A stretch of 64,000 nt of DNA, from the NCBI GenBank assembly GCA_036346225.1, contig JARFIW010001185.1:992001-1056000 (forward strand), read 5' to 3'. This document shows, piece after piece, positions 24,061 through 34,960 of the stretch (position 1 is the stretch's first letter; each line of letters begins with the position of its first letter). The notes beneath the pieces are model-generated. The model was not told the DNA's origin. It did not search any database and saw only the letters and a program-made list of their open reading frames with translations. This DNA comes from Platerodrilus igneus (lineage: Eukaryota; Arthropoda; Insecta; Coleoptera; Lycidae). A program made the position numbers and the translations under genes.

Positions 24061-24745
24061 GTTGGTGCAGTCTGTTATAAAAATGAATAAACTACGAGGA
24101 AATAATTTGGAAAATATTTCGATAGGAGATGCGTTTACTTTTATCGATGAATCAAGAACAGGTGTAGTCTTCAATCGAGGTTTATGATCATTTGTAATTG
24201 ATGACCATATTACAGAGATCTGTTCTTTTTTGTTTTTGTCAGTAGCAGTTGTTTCTTCGTCTCACTCAGTCTTTTCAGTATTTTGGATCTTTTGATGGTC
24301 GTCTCCTTCGTAGGTATTAAAGATCTGAAGGGGGACAACTTTGTCTTTGAAATATTTTACCAAATAGATAGCTATATAATTTTAATAGTTTGTAAAGTCA
24401 CATGTCCTTGGGATACGCATGTGGTGTTTATACAGTGATCCCCCAGTGCCTTCTCCAATCCCATGGCGTCCGTCCTCTTTTACAAACGATTTCTCTTCGT
24501 TCAAACAAAAGAGTATCCAAACACTTTATCCACTCAGCTCTTTTAAGTGCGCGCTGATTCATACGATCAACAACAACGATTTGAAATTGCTTGTGTAAAA
24601 AACCCCATGCCACAAGCTAGCTAGAAGATTTCAGTTGTTGTCAGTTGTCACTAATCACAAATTAGCCGGTACTAATTTTTCCGTACATTTACGGAAAGTG
24701 GTTTTCCTTCTTAATATTTAAAAATTTTTGTTTGATCATATATAG
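24060..24745. other. Possible N-terminal piggyBac remnant and intron end
   Basis: 24060-24300 on the minus strand gives acidic and Trp/Leu words consistent with the poorly conserved N-terminus of the transposase, but in broken frames. An open frame at 24613-24428 (minus) is rich in Arg/Trp and unrecognised. The APN acceptor ATATATAG ends at 24745. Confidence 0.35.
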
Positions 24746-25078
24746 GTGTCAGTACCTGTTAACAATCCACTTGAAATAGGTGAAATATTTGATGAAATAT
24801 CGTATGACAAAGGCTCATTTTTGGTGAACATGATGACAAACTTTCTTGGAGTAGAAACATTTCGAAAAGGGGTTATTAGTTATCTAAGAGAGCATCAATT
24901 TGGGAATGCGGAACAAGATGATTTATGGCAAACGCTTACTACTCAAGCTCATATAGACGACGCTCTACCTAAAAATCTAACTGTTAAAACTATAATGGAT
25001 ACGTGGACACTTCAGACCGGTTATCCTGTTGTAACCTTTACAAGAAATTATCGTACTAATTCTGCAAAACTTAGTCAG
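24746..25078 (+). CDS. Aminopeptidase N-like, exon 4 (end of catalytic domain)
   Basis: 111 codons starting VSVPVNNPLEIGEIFDEISYDKG. The Tyr in SYDKG corresponds to the transition-state-stabilising Tyr of M1 enzymes. FRKGVISYLREHQFGNAEQDDLW is the canonical helix after the active site, and MDTWTLQTGYPVV is the universal 'W..Q.GyPvv' motif. Acceptor AG at 24744-24745; donor GTAAGT at 25079; phase 0 on both sides. Confidence 0.96.
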
Positions 25079-25124
25079 GTAAGTATATTTACTACAGTAG
25101 AAGTTGATTTAATGCAGTTTTTAG

Positions 25125-25326
25125 AAAACGTTTTTACGGGATACTAACAAAACGTCAGAGCCAGTAGCAAATTGCTGGTGGATACCTATAACATACACTA
25201 CAGAAAGAAAGCCAAATTTTAAAATAACACGTCCTGACAGTTGGCTATCATGTCCAAATAAGGAATTAATTATGCATGGTTTACCAAATAGTGACAAATG
25301 GGTTATTTTAAACCTTCAAGCAGCAG
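25125..25326 (+). CDS. Aminopeptidase N-like, exon 5 (beta-sandwich domain)
   Basis: After a 46-bp intron (25079-25124) the frame continues KTFLRDTNKTSEPVANCWWIPITYTTE and ends KWVILNLQAAG. This is the beta-sandwich domain III that bridges to the C-terminal helical domain ('W.iPltyt' is typical). It has 67 codons plus one nucleotide. The trailing G combines with GA at 51296 to make Gly. Donor GTGAGT at 25327. Confidence 0.95.
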
Positions 25327-25399
25327 GTGAGTTAATATTTAGAGATAAACGATTCTGCAAATGCATTTGTTTATTATTAATCTGATACACAGGGTGTCA

Positions 25400-26010
25400 C
25401 AGAATAACTATTTCCAATTCTCAGAAATAATACAGGGCACTTAAATAAACATTTCTTATTACTAAACTAGTGTCCGGAAATTTCTCAGCGTCGAGATAAA
25501 CTAGAAATCCAACTTTATAAAGTTGTTCGAAGTTACGACCACCATTTTTGATGCACAAGTTATAACAATGTGCAATCGACTGTTTAATTTTTCGAAATAG
25601 TTGCGGACGTTCACGAATATCATCAAACGCTAGATTAATTCGAGCGACTACCTATTCTTCTGTACTAACAGGTCTCTCATAAACCAGTAATTTAATATTA
25701 TACCAAATACAAAAATCAACTGGAGACATACCTGGTGAACTGGCATGCCAAGAAATCGCTCCCCTCTTCCGATGCATCGATTTGGAAGCATGCTTTTAGA
25801 TAATTTTGCCAATTTAAAGCTTGCTGCTGCACCATCATGCTGAAAGCAATATTTCTGCGAATAGTAAGTGGGACATTTTTAAGCAATTCTAGTAAAGATG
25901 TTACGCATTTTTTGAAAAGCTTTAACGTTTATTGTATTAGTTAGGTTTAAGGGACCTTTAAAAACTGGCACGGGAAAATTCCCAGCTTAATAATATTTTA
26001 ATGCAGACGT
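25400..26010 (-). pseudogene. mariner/IS630-type DDE transposase remnant
   Basis: Not a long ORF, but the minus strand reads clearly. LLELLKNVPLTIRRNIAFQHDGA is the family's 'QHDGAP' with a catalytic Asp. Then come SWHASSPGMSPVDFCIW, where the family has W(P)ARSPDLxPxDFFLW, VYERPVSTEE, a stop, VARINLAFDDIRERPQLF and HCYNLCIKNGGRNFEQLY. The catalytic Asp of SPDL is Gly here, with one internal stop and upstream frameshifts, so it is dead. It lies about 75 bp into APN intron 5. The start CAGGGTGTCACAG at 25392 may be a terminus. Confidence 0.75.
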
Positions 26011-26164
26011 ACATGAAAACTACACAAAGTTTCGGTTCTCATGGAAAGTTCAGTAATCGGCTTATCTTTGGGATCTGAGAACATGCAATGTTGACACTTG
26101 TCAAACTTTGTACGCCCTTGTACCCTCTGTTTAATTGTTCATTGGTGTTGAAGAATATTTACTA

Positions 26165-26471
26165 ATTACCCATCATCATTAAGTGTCTTCAGTTCTTGAA
26201 CTGGTTAGACGCGTACCCTCATTGTTTCCTATTCTGAACTAACTTACACATTTCCCTGAAATTTGCAGTCTGCATCTATCACTCTCTGCGTACGATAGTC
26301 CGATCTAGGTCTATCTCTTTTTTATCTCTGCTTGTAATATATCCCGTACTGTTCTCCAAAATGCCTTAGAACGTATCCTGCCCTTCTATTTTTTCTATTT
26401 TTTTTTTTTGGTTTTCTACAGTTATCTTTATTCCCCTACCATTTCTATAACCTATTTGTTATTAACTTTGT
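26165..26471 (-). repeat. LINE 3' end fragment (CFDP2/RTE-like), interrupted by a SINE
   Basis: Reverse complement of the LINE 3' region at 34620-34955. The tail GTCTTCAGTTCTTGAACTGG, ACGCGTACC and TTCTGAACTAACTTACACATTTCC correspond to NQFQ, the basic RGRPR region and REMC codons. The LINE sequence resumes after the SINE at about 26806. Confidence 0.7.
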
Positions 26472-26486
26472 CGGTCCATGTTATCA

Positions 26487-26790
26487 GGCGTCGCCGTGGA
26501 TCAATGTAGTAAGCGTAAGACTACGGATCCCAAGGTCCTGGGTTCAAATCCCGACACGGTCGACTGCTTGAAAAATGGCAGGTGAGCATTTTTCACAAAA
26601 ATTACGCCCTCGTTCGGATGAGAAGTTAAATAGAGGTCCCGTGTGTGAGTGTTGTCGCGCACGTTAAACATCCTTACCTTGCCTGGAACGGCAAGGGTTC
26701 GGCAAAATTCTAAATTTCCAGGCAACAAAAAAAAACTCGCCTCTTGGCCAATGTAGTACCTTCGGGTGGAGCATTGGAAATGTAAATGAA
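26487..26790 (+). mobile_element. tRNA-derived SINE, 304 bp, full copy
   Basis: Flanked by an exact 15-bp target duplication, CGGTCCATGTTATCA (26472-26486 and 26791-26805). The head (26487-26565) resembles a tRNA: an A-box-like segment near GTGGATCAATGTAGTA, then the B box GGTTCAAATCC in a 3' half closed by CGACACGG. The body contains GGCAAGGGTTCGGCAAAATTC and the tail ends near GGAAATGTAAATGAA. The second full copy (35442-35745) is also 304 bp. The head has no proper anticodon stem or acceptor pairing, so it is not a working tRNA gene. Confidence 0.88.
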
Positions 26791-26829
26791 CGGTCCATGT
26801 TATCATCTTCATACATTAGACGCACAACT

Positions 26830-27340
26830 TTTCAGAAGTGTGACTACTACGCCCAAGTTCCCGGGTTTGAATCGAGACACGGTCCGCTTGAAAAATGTTA
26901 AGCGAGCATTTTTCACAAAAATACGCCCTCGTTCGTATGAGAGGTAAAATGCAGGTCCCGTGTGTAAGTGTTGTTACGCACATTCAAGATCCCTACCTTG
27001 CTTGAAACAGCAAGGGTTCGGCAAAATTCAAAATTTTTCAGGTAAAAAAAACTCGTTTCCTGGCCAATGTAATACCCTCGGGTGGAGCATTGGAAAATCA
27101 CATGTAGGGGTACGTGAAGGGGTTAAGCAGCCTGTGGCTGCCAAGATCCCCCAACACTTAAACATTTGCCGAATTAATAGTGTTCCAGTAAATCCTTTCA
27201 CCCTCGGGTGGAGAATTGGAAAATCACACGTAGGGGTATGTGAAGGGAGTTAAGCAGTCCGTGGCTGCCAAGATACTTCAACACTTAGACATTTGCCGAA
27301 TTAATAGTTTTCCAACAAATCCTTCACGCAATTAACATTA
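26830..27340 (+). repeat. Second SINE copy fused to a duplicated about 127-bp tail
   Basis: From about 26835 a diverged SINE copy runs with B box GGGTTTGAATCGA and the body to about 27095. Then an about 127-bp unit (CTCGGGTGGAG...GGCTGCCAAGAT...CATTTGCCGAATTAATAG) occurs twice in tandem (about 27078-27204 and 27210-27336). The same unit occurs in reverse orientation behind the LINE stop codon at about 35035-35135, so it is probably LINE-linked 3' sequence. Confidence 0.65.
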
Positions 27341-27399
27341 TTCAAGAATATTGCAGAGCCAATACCTGTAGTTGCTTATAATAAATCATCATGTTTAAG

Positions 27400-27838
27400 C
27401 ACGGTTATTTTGTTGTCATTAATTTCTCCATTTTGGAACTGGTTGGACCCGTACCTCCATTGATTTCTATTCTGAGTTAGCCTACACATTTCCCTGAAAT
27501 TCTCCTTTCACTATCTATGTGCAATAGTCTAATCTAGGTCTACCTTTACTTCTCTTTTTCCTATCTCTGTTTCTATATTCCGCACTATTCCCTCATGCCT
27601 TAGCATGTTGCCTATCATCCTACCTTTTCTATTTTTTACTGTTTTCTACAAATTTCTTTCTTCCCCTACCATTTCTAGCACCTCTTTGTTCTTAACTTTG
27701 TCTGGCCATGATATTTTCATCATACGTCTGTAGCACCACGTTTCAAAAGCTTCTACCTTTTTCTTGTCCGCTTCCCTACTGTCCAGGCTTGACAGCCGTA
27801 CAGTGCTGTGCTCCACACATATGTTTTAAGCAATATTT
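27400..27838 (-). repeat. LINE 3' fragment (CFDP2/RTE-like), truncated
   Basis: Reads on the minus strand as LLKTYVWSTALYGCQAWTVG, matching the LINE at 34533-34590, and continues to the 3' region near 27420. The 5' truncation point lies at 27838, inside element G coding sequence, so it inserted into element G after that copy was in place. Confidence 0.8.
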
Positions 27839-29217
27839 TCCTTGTTGACGACTGATTGGAACTACTCCAGGAGGCTGTTGAATCTGGGTAGGAGCTCTGC
27901 TGGGAACTGATGAGTTGCGGTTTGTTTGGGTGGTCTACTGGTGAAGGCGGGTGTCGTCCTTTGGTTCCATTGAAGTGTCTGGCGTTTGTGTACTCCAAAA
28001 TGTATGGATCCTCGCTCGTGATCCATTACTACTTTCTGGCGTTGAAGCCATGATTATCCCAAGATGACGTCCTCTGCCAAGTTGACCACTACCAGGAAGG
28101 TTTCATGGTCCGTCACGTTTCCAATGGTGTATGGCGTGCGAAACTTGCCCTTGGTCACCATATTTGCCCTTGTTTCGGCTAGGTGGGTGGAGGTACGATA
28201 GGGTTCTACCCGTGAGCCAGTGGGTAAACGATCTTTTCTTATCATACATGAAGTTACCCCCGTGTCTAATAGTGCTTTGCAAGTCGTTCTGTTTATGGTG
28301 ACGGAGATCCTTTGTAGTGGGTCATCGTGGATAATGTTTAGTCGCGCCAGGTTGTTTCGCCCGGCCGGGCGGTGTACTAGCGCAGCTCGGCCGGGATGTC
28401 ATTTCCCGAGCTTCTGATTAGACAATCTTGGTGCCAATGTCTTTGTGGGCAGAAGTGACACCTTGGTAGTTGTTCTGCCGTGGGTAGACATCTGGCAGTT
28501 GGTGTGGGGCTGGTTGTCTTTGTTGTTGCCCTCTTCACGTTTGCTTCAATTTTCGTGAGGCGGGAGACCAATTCCCATATTGTTGTGAGCATGTAAAACT
28601 AAATTGGGTTCCTCAGTGCCGGCAAGAGGAGATCCGTGAACAACTCCATGTCACGGTTGATGTCTATTTTTAAACGGTGGGCTTGCTGCATCTTAGTGCC
28701 GAGGAGAGCGGCTACTGACTGAGACGCCATCTTTTTCTGTTATAATACTCGGAGGTTATTTTGGCTCTAATGTTTGGACTGTTGTACGTGTCGAGAAAAA
28801 ACCTTTTGAATTCGCTGTAGCTGAGTTGGAACATCACGTATGCTTCCTACCATGTGACCGCTTAGCTTCGGAGTTGAGCGGTGGTGGTAGGTACATCAGC
28901 GTCCATCGCTTCCATCTGTTGAAGGAATTCGGTGGAATCTTCTAGAGGGGTGTCACTAGCGCCTTGATTGTGAGCATTCTACTGGTTGATTGTGTTTGTT
29001 GAGCGCCATTGGGTTGTTGCAGTCCCAAAACTGTTGATGATTGTGTATCCTCCTAGATTGGAAGCGCCTGTTTGGTGTCTGGTTGGACGTTTGATGTAGT
29101 TTGACTCCTCGTATCGGGCATGATAATGGTTCTTGTAAGCGCGCTGTTTGCAAAATTTTCTGTAAAGACATCCCCATCACGTTGGACGCCACTTGTTATA
29201 GTATGAGTGGGTGGCAT
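27839..29217 (-). pseudogene. Element G gag-pro and start of pol, copy 2
   Basis: Minus-strand order: N-terminal Gag segment (29192-28956); a segment with a CCHC-like knuckle, CHFCPQRHWHQDC (about 28592-28377); retropepsin start ALLDTGVTSCMIRKDRLP (about 28285-28230); then a linker and, near 27900-27840, LPRFNSLLE and FQSVVNK. These last resemble the pre-RT region of Ty3/Gypsy Pol. Frames are broken by several shifts and stops. The LINE fragment at 27838 cuts off the RT. Confidence 0.65.
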
Positions 29218-30395
29218 CTGAAAGTATGTAAACAGGCAAACAAATAAAGGAAAGTTCATAAGTGCTCAGATATACAAGTTAAATAGTTAAAATTAATAGT
29301 TTATGCAGTTTGAAGCACTTCGGAAGTCTTCGGTAATCTTCTGTAATCTTTGGAAGACTTCATGTTTGCTCGTGGAACTTAAATGCTAAGGCAACGAATA
29401 TATACACAGTTCGGAGAGGTCCAGAGATCTTTGGTAGTTTTCGGAACTTTTCGGAAGGCCTAGAGATTTCTTGATGAGAACGAGGGAAAGCTTGAACAAC
29501 GATAGCTAGAAAGCATTTATAGTTTGAAGAGGTTCAGACGTTATCGCGGTCTCTGGGACTAATCCCGACACGGCCGACTGCTTGAAAAATGGCAGGTGAG
29601 CATTTTTCACTAAAATTACGCCCTCGTTCGGATGAGAGGTTAAATGGAGCTCCCGTGTGTGTGTTGTCACGCACGTTTAAGATCCCTACCTTGCCTGGAA
29701 CGGCAAGGGTTCGGCAAAATTCTAAATTTCTAGGCAACAAAAAACTCCCCTCCTGGCCAATGTAGTACCTTCGGGTGGAGCATTGGAAATGTAAATGAAC
29801 GATCTTTGGGACTTTTCGAAAAGTTTCGTGTTCTACTTGTGGGACAACTTGGAGTTATAAAAAATGATTGCGGCGTGTCCCAGGTACGGCACCGGGCAGC
29901 GTAATTGATCAGTATTAAGCAGGCTATGGGGAACACTGCTATACGTAGTTTAGGGTACTAAACTATAGCGGCGTTTTCCAGGTGCGGCGACGGGCAGCGT
30001 AGCTGGTTCGAAATTAAGCAGGCTATGGGGAGCACTGTTATACGTGTTTTACGGTACTGAACGATAGCGACGTACGTGCCCCAGGTGCAGCGACAGGCAG
30101 TGTAGCTGGTTAAAATTAAGCAGGCTATGGAGAGCACTGCTTGCTGAAGTGGTTTACAGGCTATGGTGAGCACCGTAGTTGAGTTCTTAGGCTATGGTGA
30201 GCAATAAGTGTACTGAATTCTGCTGGGTTCGCAATCGTATTTATATGCTTTTTCCCCTATGCAAGGTAGGTTGAAAAAGGTTAGTGAAATGGGTATCCAA
30301 TAGATTCGCTACCTTTAGGGTAGCACAAAAAATAAGTTGGAGATACCGATTTTCTAGGCCTTTGTTCTATGTTCAGCACGTGTACTTTAATATAG
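29217..30395 (-). repeat. Element G leader plus LTR-like region, copy 2, with SINE insertion
   Basis: Corresponds block by block to 3158-4350. Between about 29870 and 30150 a unit of some 90 bp (CAGGTGCGGCGACGGGCAGC...AAGCAGGCTATGGGGAGCACTG) occurs about three times, against fewer in copy 1. The right end TTCTATGTTCAGCACGTG (about 30368) abuts a Gypsy integrase remnant. Confidence 0.55.
29550..29799 (+). mobile_element. SINE copy (5'-truncated) inside element G LTR
   Basis: Starts near the B-box region (CTCTGGGACTAATCCCGACACGG) and is otherwise close to the 26487-26790 copy through GGAAATGTAAATGAACG. It splits LTR sequence that reads ...GGTTCAGACG | ATCTTTGGGACTTTT..., compare GGTCCAGACATCTTCGGAACT at 3651. 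No long target duplication is visible. Confidence 0.75.
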
Positions 30396-31204
30396 GGTAA
30401 CAGCAGTAGTCTACAATAATCAAATAATAACATTTGTTAAATTCGAATAAATCTGTACCTAGTTTAAACCAAAGTAAATTAGGGATGCTATAAAACTTTT
30501 TAGGCTCCTTAGAATTATTTGCTCTAAAAAGCGCACATGTGTGACAAGTTACACGAGTATCTTTAGTTTGTGCTTGGATACAAGGTCAATACATAACCAT
30601 TTTTGACTTACATAGACAAGTTCGAAACCCACTTTGAACCTGGTGAATAATATCGAACATCATTTTTTGTAATTGCATAGAAATTACAATTAATTCATTT
30701 TTAAAAATTATACCATGAATTAAATGTTATTCATGCCTTGTATTCCAAAATGGCCTAACCGTATCTTTAACTTTAATCTTATTTTGTGGCCAACCATTAG
30801 CAATATAATTTTTTAATTTACATAACGTTAAATATTCCAGTATTCTTTGTATAGTTAATTCACGTTTTTCATGTGAAATAGGTAAGTATTGAGTAGTGGC
30901 ATTAACATAACAAATCACTTCATTATTAAATTCGTCATGACCTATCTGATCACTATCTTGGATAGTAGGTAAGTTAAATCTATTTAAACAATCTGAAATA
31001 AACATATTTTTTCCAGGGACATATTTAACATGAATATCATACATTGAACCCTTAGCATCATTTTTTGAATTCGTGTAGGAATTTTGTTTAAGGGTTTCTA
31101 GAGCTAAATGATCAGTTTTTATGTTAACCCTCTTTCTTAAAATATATTTATGAAGTTTATTGCACCCAAAAACAATACTAAACAGTTCTTTTTCCACTTG
31201 CGCG
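30385..31204 (-). pseudogene. Ty3/Gypsy pol: RNase H end and integrase start
   Basis: 31204-30727 reads AQVEKELFSIVFGCNKLHKYI, TDHLALETL and HVKYVPGKNMFISDCLNRF, the C-terminal half of Gypsy RNase H. 30720-30385 continues with the integrase zinc-binding module (His-containing helix, CHTCALFRAN) and the core start LGTDLFEFNKCYYLIIVDY, with one stop in a MY-W position. It is the continuation of 36375-37790; the two were separated by the insertion at 31205-36370. The downstream integrase and 3' LTR are missing. Confidence 0.85.
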
Positions 31205-31870
31205 AGTTATATATCCCCCAAATTATGTATGTATAGTAAAATAGAATTTAATAGGAAATTATTAGAAATTATTAAGAAATTACTAAGTGAAGTGCAACAA
31301 TGTAATGCAAGGACAATTAATAAAGTTTATTAACCGTTCATGAGAACGAATGCAATACTATGTATCCAGCCGATAGTGACACTGCAGGTGGCAGGTGGCA
31401 TGGACGGTTAAGATACCGTGATTACCTAGAAAGTAACATTATAACATTATAACAATGAATAGAATTAAAAATAAGCAGACCTGAGATCTGCAAGTTCCCA
31501 CAGAATTGTGAGCGGCAGGGACATTATAAATAGCCCGGGAGCCCCAATGGCAGTCAGTCTTTAGTATTTCAGCTTTAACATTGCAGTTGCTTAGGCTACT
31601 CAAAATAGTACAATTAATTCTTTTTTCGACTTGGAGTAATTTTAAACCAAGTTTGTAAAATTCCACATTTAATTCTGTTTAAGTAAATAACCATTTCGAA
31701 TTGACTTGCACCTTGCTGAAGTTCTAAATTACTAGAACAGGTGATATGGCTTGCGCGTTCTAATGAGCTAAAGAGCCAAACTACAGGTCCAACCAAAGTA
31801 GTAGGGTCGTTAGTGAAGAACCAGACTAAGACAGGTCCCTGAAAGAGGGCAGCGGCTTTTTCGGTACTTA
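31205..31870 (+). promoter_or_regulatory. Putative LTR/promoter segment
   Basis: Contains TATAAATAG (about 31525) followed about 30 bp later by GGCAGTCAGTC, which would suit a TATA-Inr promoter, and AATAAA upstream (about 31318). It starts with AGTTA at the insertion edge. I could not find a second copy in the window, so the LTR call is only inference. Confidence 0.35.
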
Positions 31871-31879
31871 GATTGGCAG

Positions 31880-34800
31880 AGACCATAAGGGTCGGTATGG
31901 CAGTCTAAGACACACTACCGCGATGTGAAAGGCAACGGGAAACCACCACATTATCTCCCAAGTACACAGCGCACCTAAATTATAACAAACATGATGGCAT
32001 TCTCTGGGGTAAAAAATTCCGGAGTTAAATAGTCCCCCATTCGGATCTCCGGGAGGGGACTACTTCGGACGATGCGATCGGAAAGTTAAAAATAAGAGTC
32101 GGGAACATTCTGCGAGTTGGAGCGTGGAATGTTAGAAGCAAGTAGGTAAGCTAGAGAACCTAAAAATCGAAATGAATAGGTTATCACTAGACATAGTAGG
32201 GATTAGCGAAGTTCGGTGGCCAGAGGCGGGGGGTTTTTGGAGTGGAGACTTCAGGGTAATTCATACAAGCAGAGGAAGGAAATTTGGATGTGGGGATAGT
32301 TATGCGGAAAAAGATAGGATACTGTGTAGAAAATTACTTACAAAAGAACGAAAGAGTACTCATGGTTAGATTAGAATCTAAACCGGTAAACACAGTAATA
32401 ATACAAGTATACATGCCCACCTCTAGCTATAGTGACGAAGAGGTAGAAGCGATCTACAAAGATATCGAAGACATATTAAGATACGTAAAAGGACATAAAA
32501 ATTTAATAATTACGGGGGATTTTAATGCCGTGGTAGGTGAGGGTAGGGAAAGAGCGGTAGTAGGTTTATTTGGTTTAGGCACAAGAAACGACAGGGGAAA
32601 TAGGCTGGTAGAATTTTGCGACAAGAACAATTTAATCATCACAAACACATTATTTCAACATCATGCTAGAAGACGATATACGTGGAAGATGCCAGGAGAT
32701 ATAGGAAGATATCAAATAGATTACATTCTTGTTAGACAACGGTTTAGGAATCAAGTGAAAGACTGTAGAAGCTACACAGAAGCAGATATAGATACTGACC
32801 ACAACATCGTAATTATGAAGGCTGCACTTAAATTTAAGAATGTGAAAAAAAGAAACGGAAAAAGGCAATTGGACTTAGAGAAACTAAAAGATAAAGATAT
32901 TCAAGAAAGATTCGAAAAAAAGTCAAATAAATTGCTCAAAGATATCGGGAAAATATCTGATACTAAGGAAGTAGAAACAGAATGGAATAACATTAAATCC
33001 AGCTTAGACATGGCGGCCAGAAATATTCTGGGGTATACACAAAAAGAAAATAAGAAACCATGGATAACAAAGGATATCCTGAATTTAATAGAAAAAAGAC
33101 GAAAATACAAAAATAAATCAAACGAAACAGGAAAACAGAGATACAAAGCTATAAAAGGGGAAATTATTCGAAAATGCAGGAAAGCTAAAGAACAATGGAT
33201 TGTTAAAAAGTGCAAAGAGGTACAAACGAAGATGGAAATAGGAAAGACAGACGAAGCATACAAATTAATTAGAATGAATTTTAGGGACATAAAACCGTAT
33301 AGCAAAAATATAAGGGACGCACAAGGAAACGTCATCATAGTAAACGTAGAGAAAGTGGGTAGATGGCAAGAATATATAGGGAATTTATATGCAGGAGAGG
33401 AACTAACTGCATTAGAACAGGAATCAGACATTGAAAATGATGACTTGGGATATCCTATACTTAGAGAGGAGTTTGAATTAGCATTAAAGAGTCTGAAAAA
33501 TGGTAAGGCGCCGGGTACAGATAAGGTGCAAGCAGAAACTCTAAAAGCCGCTGGACAAGCAGTAACAGAACATCTCTTCCAACTTGTAAGCTATATGTAT
33601 GAGACAGGCGAGATACCCAAAGATTTCAAACGTAGCATCATAGTAACTATACCAAAAAAGATAGGTGCGGATAGATGTGAAAATTTTCGAACAATAAGTT
33701 TGACAGCACACGTGTCAAAAATATTAACTAGAATTGTGCAAAGACGAATGGAAAAACGGGCGGAAGAAATATTAGGAGAAGACCAATTTGGGTTTAGGCG
33801 AAACAGGGGAACACGGGAGGCTATTTTAGCTCTGAGAGTGATAATGGAGAAAACAATAGAAAAAGGGGAAAGCGTGCATATAGGGTTTGTAGATCTGGAA
33901 AAAGCATTCGACAATGTAAAATGGAAAAAAATGTTTGAAATACTCAAAAAGATTGGAATGAGCTATAGGGATAGACGAATAGTACATAGCTTATACAAAG
34001 AGTAAACAGCAGTAATAGAATTAGAGCAGGAACGTAGAGAAGTAAACATTAGGAAAGGGGTGAGACAGGGATGTGCCCTATCCCCATTGATTTTTAACTT
34101 GTTCATAGAAGACGCAATGAATACTGTCAAATGCAGGAATACATTTGGAATTACTATGCAGGGACAAAAAACTGATATGCTTATATTTGCAGATGATATA
34201 GCGGTATTAGCGGCTAGTAAGGAAGAGTTAGAAGCTGCTCTTAATAAATGGAAACGGTTCTAACAGAGAGATACGGTATGAAAATTAACAAAACTAAAAC
34301 TAAAGTTCTAGTATGCAAAGGTGGGGAAAATAAATAAAAAACAAGAATACAAGTATGTAACACGAACTTACAGGAGGTTAAGGATTTCTGCTACCTAGGA
34401 AGCCAAATAACGCAAGATGGGAAAAGCACAAAAGATATAAAACAAAGATTAGCACAAGGTCGTGCTACATTTAACAAGAAAAAGCAACTACTGTGTTCAA
34501 AGACCACAAACATAGAAACAAGGAAAAGATTGCTTAAAACATATGTGTGGAGCACTGCACTGTATGGCTGTGAAGCCTGGACAGTAGGAGAAGCGGACAA
34601 GAAAAAGGTAGAAGCCTTTGAAATGTGGTGCTACAGACGTATGATGAAGATATCATGGACAGAAAAAGTTAAGAACGAAGAGGTACTAAAAATGGTAGGG
34701 AAAGAAAGAAATATGTGGAAAACGGTAAAAAATAGGAGAGATAGGATGATAGGCCACATACTACGGCATGAGGGAATAGTGCGGAAAATATTAGAAGCAG

Positions 34801-34960
34801 AGAGAGGAAAAAAGAGAAAAAGAGGCAGACCTAGGTTAGGCTACTGCACACAGATAGTAAAAGATGTAGGCTGTAGGGGTTTCAGGGAGATGTGTAGGCT
34901 AGCCCAGAATAGAAATCAATGGAGGTACGCATCCAACCAATCCCAAGATGGATAAACTAA
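31880..34960 (+). pseudogene. Near full-length LINE (CFDP2/RTE-like): AP endonuclease plus reverse transcriptase
   Basis: The 5' UTR (about 31880-32100) has GGGAAACCACC and CGGATCTCCGGGAGGGGAC, typical of this LINE group. The protein starts near AWNVRS. The endonuclease has GISEVRW, ITGDFNAVVG, IDYILV and TDHN. The RT has GKAPGTDKV, FVDLEKAFDNV, RQGCALSPLIFNL and FADDIAVLA, so both metal-binding Asp motifs are intact. The C-terminus is CYLGSQIT, WSTALYGCEAW, GHILRHEG and RGRPR...DVGCRGF, ending with a stop at 34953-34955. Damage: a frameshift near 32280, TAA at 34003-34005 in place of a Gln codon, a frameshift near 34262 and a stop near 34337. Few lesions over 2.9 kb suggest a fairly young copy. 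RTE-related placement is from general resemblance. Confidence 0.85.

Noticed and set aside
26487..26565. Possible tRNA gene
   Set aside because: It has a B box but no consistent acceptor or anticodon stems, and it is the head of a dispersed 304-bp SINE with target duplications.
27753..27998. 81-residue minus-strand frame as a gene
   Set aside because: It is a fusion of element G pol and a LINE fragment created by insertion at 27838.
32901..33431. 176-residue minus-strand open frame
   Set aside because: It is the antisense shadow of the LINE endonuclease/RT frame; composition is the Phe/Leu/Ile-rich complement of a Lys-rich protein.
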